Assembly (NCBI GenBank): GCA_964413365.1
Contig: CAYPRM010000009.1
Location: 1 to 45,672, forward strand
Source of the DNA: RGIG4608 sp964413365
GTDB lineage: Bacteria > Bacillota > Clostridia > Oscillospirales > CAG-272
Direction of reading: 5' to 3'
Length of the DNA stretch: 45,672 nucleotides
Shown: positions 7,702-16,435 of the stretch, piece after piece
Layout of the letters: each line of letters opens with the position of its first letter
Position numbering within the stretch: position 1 is the stretch's first letter
Made by a program: the position numbers and the translations under genes
The notes under the pieces: model-generated
Told to the model about the DNA's origin: nothing
The model's input: only the letters and a program-made list of their open reading frames with translations
Database searches by the model: none

Positions 7702-8757
7702 ATGGAACTCAAACGACTGATCGTAGATCTTTCATCGCTTATGAGCATAGGCGGCTTTGAAAGATTCGAACGTGAAAAGCTCCTCTCCCTCGTTGGAGAC
7801 AGCTTTGACGACGCCTACGTCGATAAAGTAGGGAATCAAATATTCGTAAAAAAATGCGGAAAAGAGAACGCTCCCCGTATCCTTCTTGATGCGCACATGG
7901 ACGAGATAGGCATGTACGTAACGGAGATACTTGACGGCGGATTTCTTCGCGTGATCAATATCGGCGGCATTGACACCGCGATACTTCAGGCGAGCGACGT
8001 CATTATCTACGCAGGGCAAGAAAGGCTCTTCGGCGTCATCGCATCAACTCCGCCCCACCTTGCAACGGGCGACGGCAAGACGCTCCCGAAGATCGACGAG
8101 CTTCTTATCGACACCTGCCTTACCAAGGAGGAGCTCGAGAAGAGGGTAAGAGTCGGCACGCCCGTCGGCTTTGCTCCGAAATACACTGAGCTTCTCGGTA
8201 ACAAGATCATCGGCAAGAGCTTTGACGATAAGGCTTGCGCCGCGTGCGCTCTCCATACCGTAATGAATACCCCGAAGGAGTCCCTCGCAGGCGACGTTTA
8301 CGTAATGCTCTCCTGCTGTGAGGAGGTTACGGGAATGGTAGCCCCCGGTGCGTATGCCATCAATGCAGATTACGCGATGAGCATAGATGTCAACCTCGGC
8401 TCAGCCCCCGGTATCAGCCCCGATGAGACCGTCTCTCTCGGAAAAGGTCCTTCGATAACGATCTCCGCGGTAACGGACAGAAATCTGACCAAGATGACCG
8501 AGACACTTGCCAAGGCACGCGAGATCCCCTATCAGATATCCGTCTCCGCAAGCCATACGGGCACTAACGCTGTGGCAATACAGCTTTCAAGAGAGGGAAT
8601 ACCCACAGTCGATATCGGCCTTCCCCTTGTAAGCATGCACACCTATAATGAAATGATATCTCTCGACGATGCACAGGCGCTCTGCGACCTTGTTGGCACA
8701 TTCATTACGGATGCGGAGATCGCCGAGAAATTTAAGAGAGGAGGCTCCGAAATATGA
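7702..8757 (+). CDS. M42 family metallo-aminopeptidase (paralog 1)
   Basis: 351 residues. M42 peptidases are cytosolic di-metal aminopeptidases that form 12-mer TET cages and trim short peptides. Metal and catalytic residues can be seen: H65 and D67 in DAHMDEIG, D175/D176 in FDDKA, E207/E208 in CCEEVTG, D229 in SIDVNLG, and H313 in SMHTYNE. It is the most divergent of three consecutive paralogs: the usual GGTDA block reads SHTGTNA and the final RYIHS reads VSMHT. The ATG at 7702 has GGAG 7 bases upstream. An in-frame ATG at 7675 lies within murD and lacks a site. The last base pairs overlap the next start by 4 nt (ATGA), so translation is coupled. Confidence 0.93.
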   Translation: MELKRLIVDLSSLMSIGGFERFEREKLLSLVGDSFDDAYVDKVGNQIFVKKCGKENAPRILLDAHMDEIGMYVTEILDGGFLRVINIGGIDTAILQASDVIIYAGQERLFGVIASTPPHLATGDGKTLPKIDELLIDTCLTKEELEKRVRVGTPVGFAPKYTELLGNKIIGKSFDDKACAACALHTVMNTPKESLAGDVYVMLSCCEEVTGMVAPGAYAINADYAMSIDVNLGSAPGISPDETVSLGKGPSITISAVTDRNLTKMTETLAKAREIPYQISVSASHTGTNAVAIQLSREGIPTVDIGLPLVSMHTYNEMISLDDAQALCDLVGTFITDAEIAEKFKRGGSEI

Positions 8758-9824
8758 AGAGATACGGAAGAGACCTTGTCGAATACCTCTGCCAGAAATT
8801 TGGCCCTACAGGCTTTGAGAGCGAGGTAGCAGATGCCGTAGTAGAACAGCTCGGCGACGATTGCGACAGCATCAGCCGCGATACCTTTGGAAACGTCTAC
8901 GCACTCGTAAGAGGCGTTGGGGACGAGCCAAGGGATAGAATAATGATCTCCTCCCACATGGACGAGGTCGGATTTATGATAAGATCCATCGACTCCGACG
9001 GATATATAAAATTCGCAAGGCTCGGCGGCATTGATCCGCGAGTCATATACGGCAAGCAGGTGGTTCTCGGAAATGGCGAGAGGAAGGTCAACGGAGTCAT
9101 CGCCGCAAAGGCAATACACCATAAAAAGCCCGAGGAAAGAGGTGTAACACCTTCTCCCAACGATATGTACATAGATATCGGTGCTAAGAGCCGTGAGGAG
9201 GTCGAGGAATATGTCAGCGTCGGCGACTTCGGCGTGTTCAACTCGGACTTCGTTTCCTTCGGCACGAACGGCGAATATATGAAGGGCAAGGCTATCGACG
9301 ACAGAGCAGGCTGCTGCGCTATGATAGAGGTGATAAGAAGACTCAGGGAGAACGGTATAAAGCTCCCCTTCGATGTTTTCTTCTGCTTCACGACACGCGA
9401 GGAGGTCGGACTTTCCGGTGCAAGAGTAGCCGCTGAGAAAGTCAAGCCCAGCCGTGCGATAATTCTTGAAACGACCGCGATCGGAGACGTCGCAGGCGCA
9501 CCTGCTCATAAGAGAGTCGCCGAGGTGGGTAGCGGTGGCGTCGTGTCCCTTATGGACCGCTCAACGATCTACGATACCGATTTTGTCAGATTTACTCTTG
9601 ATACAGCAGAGAAGAACGGCATCGCCGCTCAGGTCAAGCGCTACGTTTCGGGCGGAAATGACGCAGGACATATCCATAAATCGGGCAAGGGCGTCAAATG
9701 CGTTGCCATTTCAATGGGAACAAGATACTTGCACTCACACGCTTGCGTCGCAAGCTATAAGGATTACGAATCCATAAGAGAGCTTGTCTATGCAATGCTC
9801 AACAATTTACAGGCGGAGGTATAA
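8754..9824 (+). CDS. M42 family metallo-aminopeptidase (paralog 2)
   Basis: 356 residues. Same fold as its neighbours, with SSHMDEVG, DDRAGC, TREEVGLSG and RYLHSH. The fourth metal-ligand position is Glu (ILETT) where paralogs 1 and 3 have Asp (SIDVN, TFDVT). In M42 this site may be Asp or Glu. The start overlaps the stop of paralog 1 and is preceded by AGGAGG. Keeping three different copies side by side suggests different substrate preferences or a mixed cage rather than simple redundancy. Confidence 0.94.
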   Translation: MKRYGRDLVEYLCQKFGPTGFESEVADAVVEQLGDDCDSISRDTFGNVYALVRGVGDEPRDRIMISSHMDEVGFMIRSIDSDGYIKFARLGGIDPRVIYGKQVVLGNGERKVNGVIAAKAIHHKKPEERGVTPSPNDMYIDIGAKSREEVEEYVSVGDFGVFNSDFVSFGTNGEYMKGKAIDDRAGCCAMIEVIRRLRENGIKLPFDVFFCFTTREEVGLSGARVAAEKVKPSRAIILETTAIGDVAGAPAHKRVAEVGSGGVVSLMDRSTIYDTDFVRFTLDTAEKNGIAAQVKRYVSGGNDAGHIHKSGKGVKCVAISMGTRYLHSHACVASYKDYESIRELVYAMLNNLQAEV

Positions 9825-9827
9825 ATT

Positions 9828-10823
9828 ATGTATAACACTTTAAAGCAGGTCGCACTCGTCCACGGAGTTTCGGGCAAGGAGCACGACGTAGCAAATAAAA
9901 TAAAGGAGCTCATCGCACCCTATTGCGATGAGGCACACACGGACGCACTCGGAAATCTCATAGCCGTAAAGCACGGAAATGGGAAGGGTGGAAAGAAGAT
10001 AATGCTCTGCGCCCACATGGACGAGATAGGCTTTATCGTAAACTTTATCGAGGATAACGGCTTTATCCGCGTTGCACCCGTCGGAGGAATATCCTTCGTC
10101 GCATGCGCGTACGGAGAGGTCGTCTCGCAGAACGGCACGCACGGCGTGATCGTTCCGAGCTCCGACACAAAGCCTGCGGATTATAAGGCTGACGTATTCT
10201 ATATCGACATCGGCGCGGATAGTAAGAGAAACGCCGAGCGCAAGGTCAAGATCGGCGATACCTTCTCCCTCCGCTCGAGCGTAACTAGGCTCTGTGGACA
10301 GAGAGTGATCGGACGCCCCCTTGACGACAGAGCTGGCTGTGCCGCAGTAATAGAGATCGCAAAAAGGCTCGCTGACGCAGACCTGTGCGATGATATTTAT
10401 TACACCTTCACCGTACAGGAGGAGGTCGGCTGCAGAGGCTCACGCACCGCGGCATTCGCGATCGAGCCCGACGTCTCCCTCACCTTTGATGTAACGGGAA
10501 CGGGCGACACCATCGGCTCAAAGCCCATGGCAGTAAAGCTCGGCGGCGGCGCGGCAATAAAGATCAAGGACGCATCCGTTATCTGCGACGTTGATCTTGT
10601 CGAAAAGCTCACAGCCATCTCGGGCAGGGAGGGTATAAGATCCCAGCTTGAGATCCTTCCTTACGGCGGAACGGACACCTCGTCCATACAGATGACCGCC
10701 TGCGGATGCCGTGCAGGTGCGATCTCCATTCCCTCAAGATACATACATTCGGGAGTTGAAATGATAGATATGAACGACCTCGGCGCGTGCGTAGAGCTCG
10801 CCGTGGCATTTATCAAGGAGTAA
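9828..10823 (+). CDS. M42 family metallo-aminopeptidase (paralog 3)
   Basis: 331 residues and the most canonical of the three: CAHMDEIG, RPLDDRAGC, VQEEVGCRG, TFDVTGTGD, GGTDTSS and RYIHSGVE follow the family consensus closely. It starts 3 bases after paralog 2 with GCGGAGG upstream. Expected to hydrolyse N-terminal residues from peptides in the cytosol using Zn, Co or Mn. Its stop region supplies the ribosome binding site (AAGGAG) for the next gene. Confidence 0.95.
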   Translation: MYNTLKQVALVHGVSGKEHDVANKIKELIAPYCDEAHTDALGNLIAVKHGNGKGGKKIMLCAHMDEIGFIVNFIEDNGFIRVAPVGGISFVACAYGEVVSQNGTHGVIVPSSDTKPADYKADVFYIDIGADSKRNAERKVKIGDTFSLRSSVTRLCGQRVIGRPLDDRAGCAAVIEIAKRLADADLCDDIYYTFTVQEEVGCRGSRTAAFAIEPDVSLTFDVTGTGDTIGSKPMAVKLGGGAAIKIKDASVICDVDLVEKLTAISGREGIRSQLEILPYGGTDTSSIQMTACGCRAGAISIPSRYIHSGVEMIDMNDLGACVELAVAFIKE

Positions 10824-10830
10824 CCGAAAA

Positions 10831-12099
10831 ATGATTTTTTCAGATAAGATACTTTCCCTCACCGCAGAGGCGGAGGCGGCACTCGCCGATACCTTTGCGA
10901 AAATAGACAGAATATCCTTCAATAATACGCAAAGAGTAATGGATTCCTTTGCAAAACACCGCGTCTCGGACACCATGTTCAATTCCACGAGCGGCTACGG
11001 CTACGATGATAAGGGCAGGGATACGCTCGATATGATCTGGGCTGATGTTATGGGCTGCGAGGCGGCTCTTGTCAGACATTCCATCGTCAGCGGAACTCAC
11101 GCCCTCACGATAGGTCTTTTCGGTATACTCCGCCCGGGCGATATCATGCTCTCCGTCGCAGGAAAGCCCTATGATACCCTCGAGGAGGTCATCGGCATCA
11201 CAGGCGAGAGCGGGAACGGCTCGCTTAAGGATTTTGGCGTTGAATACCGTCAGATCGAGCTCGCAGATGGCGGAAAATTCGACTTTGACGCCGTTGAGAG
11301 CGCGCTCCGCGAGAATGCGGGCAGAGTAAAAATGGTATTTATCCAACGCTCCAAGGGCTACCTCAACCGCAGAACGCTCTCCGTCGACGAGATCGGTGAG
11401 ATGGCGCGCTTCGTCAAGAAGATCTCCCCCGATACCTTCGTTGTGGTCGATAATTGCTACGGCGAATTTGTCGAGGAGAAGGAGCCCGTCGCGGTCGGTG
11501 CGGATCTCTGCATAGGCTCGCTCATCAAGAACCCCGGCGGCGGAATGGCGGAGACGGGCGGCTACTTTGCAGGCACGGCGCGTGCGGTCGAGCTCGTCAG
11601 CTACCGTCTCACGTCTCCTGGAACGGGCGGCGAGGTCGGTGCTACCATAGGTCAGAACAAGAATATGTATAAGGGACTTTTCTACGCCCCCCATACCACC
11701 GCGCAGGCGCTCAAAACCATGTACCTTGCGGCATACGTCTTTGAAAAAATGGGCTATAACCCCGCTCCAAGGTGGAACGAGGATCGCTCTGACATAATTC
11801 AGACCGTCATCACCGAGGATCCCGAGGTACTCTGTGCCTTCTGCCGCGGAATACAGGCAGGCTCGCCCGTCGACGCCTTCGTCGTTCCCGAGCCTTGGGA
11901 TATGCCTGGATATACCGATAAGGTCATAATGGCGGCAGGCGCATTCACGCAGGGCTCGTCGATAGAGCTGTCCGCCGACGGTCCCATCAGACCTCCGTAT
12001 ACTGTCTACTTGCAGGGTGGACTCACCTACGAGAGCGGCAAGATAGGCATAATGAGTGCCGCTCAGACTGTGCTTGATTATGAGAGAAGCTTATCTTGA
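10831..12099 (+). CDS. Methionine gamma-lyase-like PLP enzyme (aluminium-resistance protein family)
   Basis: 422 residues, the usual length for the Met_gamma_lyase/YnbB family of fold-type I PLP enzymes. Family-typical blocks are FNSTSGYGYDDKGRD near residue 50, HALTIGLFGILRPGD, VVVDNCYGEF with the PLP-ring Asp (D207), GSLIKNPGGG with the Schiff-base Lys (K233), and the glycine-rich GGEVGATIGQNK. Members are annotated variously as cystathionine beta-lyase-like or aluminium resistance; the true substrate is mostly unproven. It precedes and overlaps a cysteine desulfurase by 20 bp. That suggests sulfur amino acid handling, but this is inference from context. Confidence 0.9.
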   Translation: MIFSDKILSLTAEAEAALADTFAKIDRISFNNTQRVMDSFAKHRVSDTMFNSTSGYGYDDKGRDTLDMIWADVMGCEAALVRHSIVSGTHALTIGLFGILRPGDIMLSVAGKPYDTLEEVIGITGESGNGSLKDFGVEYRQIELADGGKFDFDAVESALRENAGRVKMVFIQRSKGYLNRRTLSVDEIGEMARFVKKISPDTFVVVDNCYGEFVEEKEPVAVGADLCIGSLIKNPGGGMAETGGYFAGTARAVELVSYRLTSPGTGGEVGATIGQNKNMYKGLFYAPHTTAQALKTMYLAAYVFEKMGYNPAPRWNEDRSDIIQTVITEDPEVLCAFCRGIQAGSPVDAFVVPEPWDMPGYTDKVIMAAGAFTQGSSIELSADGPIRPPYTVYLQGGLTYESGKIGIMSAAQTVLDYERSLS

Positions 12100-13252
12100 C
12101 AATAGTGCCACCACGCCCCTGTGCGATGAGGCAAGGGAGAAAATGCTCGAGGCGATGGACAGCTTCGGCAACCCCTCGTCCCTGCACGCAAAGGGTTTTG
12201 ACGCCTCAAGAATGGTCGCCGAGGCTCGCGAGTCCATACTTGCGTCCATCGGTGTCAGAGGTGGCAAGAGCGAGAACCTAATCTTCACCTCCTGCGGCAC
12301 CGAGGCGGATAACCTCGCCCTTCGCGGCGTGGCATACGCTAAGGCTCGCAGAGCAAGCAAGATAATCACCACCGATTCCGAGCACTCCGCAATAGAAAAC
12401 ACCCTCCTCGCACTCGAGGCAGACGGTTTTACGGTCGTCCGCATCCCGACTCGCGGCGGCGTGCTCGATATGGACGCATTTGAGCGTGAGATGGATAAAA
12501 GCACCCTCCTTGTCAGTATGATGTACGTCAATAATGAAACGGGCGCGGTCTACGATATAAAAAAATGCTTCGCCTACGCAAAGCAAATAAACCCAGACGT
12601 CGTAACCCATACCGACGCAGTGCAGGCATATATGAAGATGAAGGTTTCACCGAGCGACCTCGGTGCGGACCTCATAACGCTCAGCGCACATAAGATACAC
12701 GGTCCCAAGGGGATCGGTGCACTCTATGTCAGCCCGAGCGTCATAAAAAAGAAGCAGCTAAAGCCTATAATCTACGGCGGCGGTCAGGAAAACGGCTTCC
12801 GCTCGGGAACGGAGAACGTCATCGGGATCGTCGGCTTCGGTGCGGCGGCAAGGGCAGGGATGAAAACCCTCTCACAGGATGTCGCATATATGCGCGACCT
12901 GCGAAATTATGCTATATCACAGCTCACACCGCTTGAGCTGAAAATAAATCAACCCATCGGCGAGTGCGCACCGCATATCATCAGCATAACCTTGCCGGGG
13001 ATAAGGAGCGAGACAATGCTCCATTACCTCTCGTCTTTCGAGGTCTATGTCTCGAGCGGCTCAGCCTGCGCATCGAATTCCGCGCAGAAGCATACCAGTC
13101 GCGCCCTCATAGCCTTCGGTATCACCGACGCAGACGCCGACTCCACAGTCCGCATCAGCCTCTCGAAAAGAACCACGCAGGAGGATATAGATACCCTTGT
13201 ATCATCCCTCTCCCAAGGCATCAAAACCCTCGTAAGGACGGGGAAGCATTAA
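12080..13252 (+). CDS. NifS/IscS-family cysteine desulfurase
   Basis: 390 residues. It removes sulfur from L-cysteine through a PLP quinonoid and an enzyme persulfide, feeding Fe-S clusters and tRNA thiolation. Seen: N-terminal YLDNSATTP, TSCGTEADNLA, the HSAIEN His loop, TDAVQ, SAHKIHGPKG with K205 as PLP lysine, RSGTENV, and the active-site loop SSGSACAS with C330. The ATG at 12080 lies inside the previous gene (20-bp overlap) and fits the family N-terminus; another ATG at 12056 adds eight residues not typical of the family. No iscU partner follows. The mnmA gene at 19350-20414 needs such a sulfur donor, but the two are not co-transcribed. It is the last gene of the murD operon. Confidence 0.94.
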   Translation: MREAYLDNSATTPLCDEAREKMLEAMDSFGNPSSLHAKGFDASRMVAEARESILASIGVRGGKSENLIFTSCGTEADNLALRGVAYAKARRASKIITTDSEHSAIENTLLALEADGFTVVRIPTRGGVLDMDAFEREMDKSTLLVSMMYVNNETGAVYDIKKCFAYAKQINPDVVTHTDAVQAYMKMKVSPSDLGADLITLSAHKIHGPKGIGALYVSPSVIKKKQLKPIIYGGGQENGFRSGTENVIGIVGFGAAARAGMKTLSQDVAYMRDLRNYAISQLTPLELKINQPIGECAPHIISITLPGIRSETMLHYLSSFEVYVSSGSACASNSAQKHTSRALIAFGITDADADSTVRISLSKRTTQEDIDTLVSSLSQGIKTLVRTGKH

Positions 13253-13262
13253 TATTATCACA

Positions 13263-13290
13263 CAAAAAGCACCCCTCGGGGTGCTTTTTG
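13263..13290. terminator. Bidirectional intrinsic terminator
   Basis: CAAAAAGCACC-CCTCGG-GGTGCTTTTTG: a stem with A and T flanks on both sides, between the converging cysteine desulfurase and the lipoprotein gene. Confidence 0.9.
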
Positions 13291-13291
13291 A

Positions 13292-13882
13292 TTATTTCAA
13301 TACAATATCCTCAGCCTCGCAGGTGGGGCTATGCATATCCTCGGTAAAGACCGCGCCTCGAGCCACTTTATCTCCCTTTGAGACTATAATGACCATCGAC
13401 GTACCTATAACGCTCTCAAACTCGTACTTTCCCTCAGCATCCGTCCTTGTGTACTGATCTCCGACCGAGACGAGAGCATCGGACACGGGCAAGCCATCGG
13501 GATCAACGACTCTGCCTATCAAGCGAGTAGAAACAAACATTATAAAGCTGTAATCTATCTCATCGCGATAGAACGAGGAGCTCTTGAAGGTCTTGCTCTG
13601 TGTAATATGCCCCTCCTTAGTAAAGGAAACGGTCGCTCCGTCATCGTAGACCTCAATAGAATATCTGCCGTTCTCATCGGTCGTGGTGATCCTGTCAGCG
13701 GATGCTACGGTAACCCCTGCAAGCGGAGTATCATTTTCAATAATGACGCCCGAGACCTTGCCCCAATATACCGCCTTCTTTTCCGTCGGTACGGTAGTGG
13801 TAGTAGTGACGTTGAGATTGCAGGACGAGAGCAGGATCAGAAGCAATATGAAGGATGTAACCGCAATAAATGATCTTTTCAT
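13292..13882 (-). CDS. Lipoprotein with two carboxypeptidase-regulatory-like domains
   Basis: 196 residues. The N-terminal signal MKRSFIAVTSFILLLILLSSC ends in a lipobox with Cys21 as the lipid site. A threonine-rich stretch follows. Two beta-sandwich repeats of the CarboxypepD_reg-like type come next, each with the pattern G-x-V...PL/PV...V...T-x-D-x-x-G-x-Y (TTTDENGRYSIEV and TRTDAEGKYEFES). Such domains are structural or carbohydrate-binding. ATG at 13882 has AGGGGG 9 bases upstream. The gene starts 14 bases after the secreted phosphatase and is probably translated from the same message, so both act outside the membrane. No enzymatic residues are seen. Confidence 0.83.
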   Translation of the reverse strand: MKRSFIAVTSFILLLILLSSCNLNVTTTTTVPTEKKAVYWGKVSGVIIENDTPLAGVTVASADRITTTDENGRYSIEVYDDGATVSFTKEGHITQSKTFKSSSFYRDEIDYSFIMFVSTRLIGRVVDPDGLPVSDALVSVGDQYTRTDAEGKYEFESVIGTSMVIIVSKGDKVARGAVFTEDMHSPTCEAEDIVLK

Positions 13883-13896
13883 ATCTGCATACCCCC

Positions 13897-15042
13897 TCAA
13901 TCATAATTGTGCTTGATGACTACCGCATTTGTCCTGTTTTCGATAGTTATCGTAGTAGAGCCCATCTGCTTTGCGTTAGTGGAATTACCCTTGCCAGTCT
14001 TAGTGCCGAACGTGTAGGTTATTCCCTCATAGAATATGGTGGAATCGTTCGAGTGCCTGTGTCCGCAGAACATGTGCGTGGTGCTGTGAAGATCCTTTAC
14101 CATGCTTACAAAGCCTGCCTCACTTCTTGCGTCCGTGTACATTGAGTATTCAACGAGCGCCTTGTCCTCCGCAGCGGAGTGTATTCGCCCGTTTTTGGCG
14201 ATATCGTCGCGCTGACCGTATGCAAACTCATTGTTCGTGCCAAGTCCAAACTCCTTCGGAACTGTTCCGACTCTCACATGCTCGTATTCATACGTACCGT
14301 CGCTGTATTTACTTGTGAGGACGGAATTAGCCGCATATTGATATTCATCAGTAGGTACGTGGTGGAATATCATAGAGGGTATGACCTTGCCCTCAAACGG
14401 TGCAAAATCTCCGAAGAATTCCTCGGAGAGGGATTTTACAGCCTCTGCGTACCATTCGGTCTGCGAGGGTAAGAAGGTCTCATATTCACGTCCCGAATCG
14501 AAGAAGAAAAGGGAATATATAAGCTTATTTTTCTGCATAATGTTGACAACGTAATTGCCATAGCGTCCCTCATCGGTGAATACGCCCTCAGAATAGAGTA
14601 GAAGCGGATTTTTCGATGCCTCGTCTGCAAGGAGTGCAGATAGCCTTCTGACACCGCCCGAAGCATCCTTCTCGTGATTTCCGAAAATATACGTCCACGG
14701 AATTTCATAGCTATTCATCTCCGCAATAAGAGCCTTCATATCCGAGTCGTCGGTCGTGCCGTTCACGCCGTCACCTGTTATAACTATAAGGTCCGGCTGA
14801 ACCTGATTTACCCACTTTCTCATATAGGGAAAAACATCCCTCTCTCCCTGCAGGGACGAGCTTATATGCAGATCCGTAAGCTGAAGAATGACAAAATCAT
14901 CCCCCGACTCCTTCTCGACATAAAACACCTGATCGTCCGAAAACGCTCCCTCGTCAGCCGAAGCCGTGCCAAGCGGAATTACGGGAAGAACAACTGTCAG
15001 CATAATAATGATACTTATGAAACTTAATTTTAAAGCCTTCAT
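13897..15042 (-). CDS. Secreted calcineurin-like metallophosphatase
   Basis: 381 residues. Signal peptide MKALKLSFISIIIMLTVVLP, ending near TASADEG. The metallophosphoesterase motifs are complete: LQLTDLH (D57, H59), VITGDG, FGNHEK, FHHVPT and the closing CGHRHSND. These bind two metal ions and hydrolyse phosphomono- or diesters. The start has AAGGAG at 15042. It lies 32 bases downstream of an MFS transporter and is followed by a lipoprotein. The likely job is release of phosphate or a phosphorylated compound outside the cell; the substrate cannot be named. The family also contains Icc-like cyclic nucleotide diesterases, but export makes an extracellular role more likely. Confidence 0.88.
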   Translation of the reverse strand: MKALKLSFISIIIMLTVVLPVIPLGTASADEGAFSDDQVFYVEKESGDDFVILQLTDLHISSSLQGERDVFPYMRKWVNQVQPDLIVITGDGVNGTTDDSDMKALIAEMNSYEIPWTYIFGNHEKDASGGVRRLSALLADEASKNPLLLYSEGVFTDEGRYGNYVVNIMQKNKLIYSLFFFDSGREYETFLPSQTEWYAEAVKSLSEEFFGDFAPFEGKVIPSMIFHHVPTDEYQYAANSVLTSKYSDGTYEYEHVRVGTVPKEFGLGTNNEFAYGQRDDIAKNGRIHSAAEDKALVEYSMYTDARSEAGFVSMVKDLHSTTHMFCGHRHSNDSTIFYEGITYTFGTKTGKGNSTNAKQMGSTTITIENRTNAVVIKHNYD

Positions 15043-15074
15043 ATTTCTCCTTTCTTTGATCTTTCATCAAATTT

Positions 15075-16265
15075 TTATTTTTTACGATCGGCTCTGAAGA
15101 TCCGCATCAAAGCCAATATCAAAAACATTCCGATAAAGGGGAAGATTGAACAAACGAGCATTCCCGCCTGAAGATCGTGCGAATCGGCTATCACTCCGAG
15201 AAGCTGAGGAGCTACGGACGCACCGAGATCACCGCCTGCCGCCATCAGTGCATACGCCGCCACACCTGCGGACGGTATTTTTTCCTCCATCATTATCAGC
15301 GTCCCGGGCCAAAGCATCGAAGTAAATATGCCCGTGAGCGTGCAGGCAATAAAGGAAACTACCGTATTGCTTGAAAATCCGACTGTAAGATAGCACATGC
15401 ACGCCCCGACCATGCTTATCAATAATACCTTCGTGATGCTCTTGCCCCACTTGGCATAGCATACACGGCATATTCCGAGAAGCACCGCAAACGCCGCCAT
15501 TCCGAATATATCTCCAAAGGTCTTGTCAATATGAAGCTGTGCCTCCATATAGCTCGAGATCCAGTTTGACATTGCATTTTCCGCACAGCTGCCAAGAAAA
15601 ATACAGCCTATGCAGAGTGCGATTCCGAGCGTTCTTTTTTTCGTACCCTCAACAGTCACCACACCTTCACCCGATGACAGCTTCGGCATCGGTGCACGCA
15701 TAAACATCACAGAGGCGATGATCGGGAGGGTAGCAAAGAACAATGTGAGGTACATCCAATTATCCGCACCTGCAAATCTTATAAACAGCGAGCCAACGAG
15801 AGCCACGGTGAAAATTCCGAATGCATACAGGGAGTGAAGCAGGCTCATATCCCTTTGAGGATCGTCCGACGGTATTGCCGCAATCGTCGGGCTGAGAAGC
15901 ACCTCGGATAGCCCTGCGGCAACGGAAAAGACCACCGTGCCTGCCAGCAGTCCGAAATACGCATAGTCGGGAAACAGAGTCGGGAGCAACGCATACATAA
16001 GAAGTCCTGCCGACGTTATCAGCGGTGCCACCTTCAAAATATTGTCCGTGCGCATTCTTTTTGACAGTGCGGAAAACAACAGGTCAACTATGAGTTGTGT
16101 ACAAAAATTAGCCACCACGAGCGTGCCGAGAAGCGTCCAAGATATCCCGAATTTTTCATGGAATGTAACAAACAGAAGCGGCGGCAGACAAAATACCGAC
16201 GACATCGTAAAATATGCACAATAACACGCTAAGCGAGTGCGATTGTAATTGATAAGTTCCTTCAT
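15075..16265 (-). CDS. Major facilitator superfamily transporter
   Basis: 396 residues with about twelve hydrophobic segments and a central cytosolic loop around residues 190-210. The N-terminal half has the loop FSALSKRMRTD between helices 2 and 3, in the position of the MFS A-motif. The general appearance (SLLHSLYAFG, SVAAGLSEVLLSP) resembles the sugar/fucose permease branch, but the substrate is not certain. The ATG at 16265 is preferred because AAAAAGGAT precedes it; a longer frame to 16403 has no site and crosses the promoter. First gene of a probable three-gene operon with the phosphatase and lipoprotein, which hints at uptake of the phosphatase product. Confidence 0.85.
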   Translation of the reverse strand: MKELINYNRTRLACYCAYFTMSSVFCLPPLLFVTFHEKFGISWTLLGTLVVANFCTQLIVDLLFSALSKRMRTDNILKVAPLITSAGLLMYALLPTLFPDYAYFGLLAGTVVFSVAAGLSEVLLSPTIAAIPSDDPQRDMSLLHSLYAFGIFTVALVGSLFIRFAGADNWMYLTLFFATLPIIASVMFMRAPMPKLSSGEGVVTVEGTKKRTLGIALCIGCIFLGSCAENAMSNWISSYMEAQLHIDKTFGDIFGMAAFAVLLGICRVCYAKWGKSITKVLLISMVGACMCYLTVGFSSNTVVSFIACTLTGIFTSMLWPGTLIMMEEKIPSAGVAAYALMAAGGDLGASVAPQLLGVIADSHDLQAGMLVCSIFPFIGMFLILALMRIFRADRKK

Positions 16266-16304
16266 AAAGCGATCCTTTTTGATGATATACATAGTTATAA
16301 GAAT

Positions 16305-16333
16305 ATTATAATATACCAAATTACCATTGTCAA
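16305..16333 (-). promoter_or_regulatory. Consensus promoter of the MFS-phosphatase-lipoprotein operon
   Basis: Minus strand TTGACA, 17 bp, TATAAT, 40 bp upstream of the MFS start. Both hexamers are perfect. Confidence 0.9.
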
Positions 16334-16391
16334 CAATTTCAGAGCAGAAAACATTGTTTTCTCGGTCAACACTTAAAACATTTGCAAAAAT

Positions 16392-16425
16392 TTCAAAAAC
16401 CACCCCGTCAGGAGTGGTTTTTGAA
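16392..16425 (-). terminator. Intrinsic terminator of the P-type ATPase
   Basis: TTCAAAAACCAC..CC-GTCA-GG..GTGGTTTTTGAA: 14 of 15 pairs, just beyond the ATPase stop codon on the minus strand. Confidence 0.87.
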
Positions 16426-16435
16426 TGATATTAAA

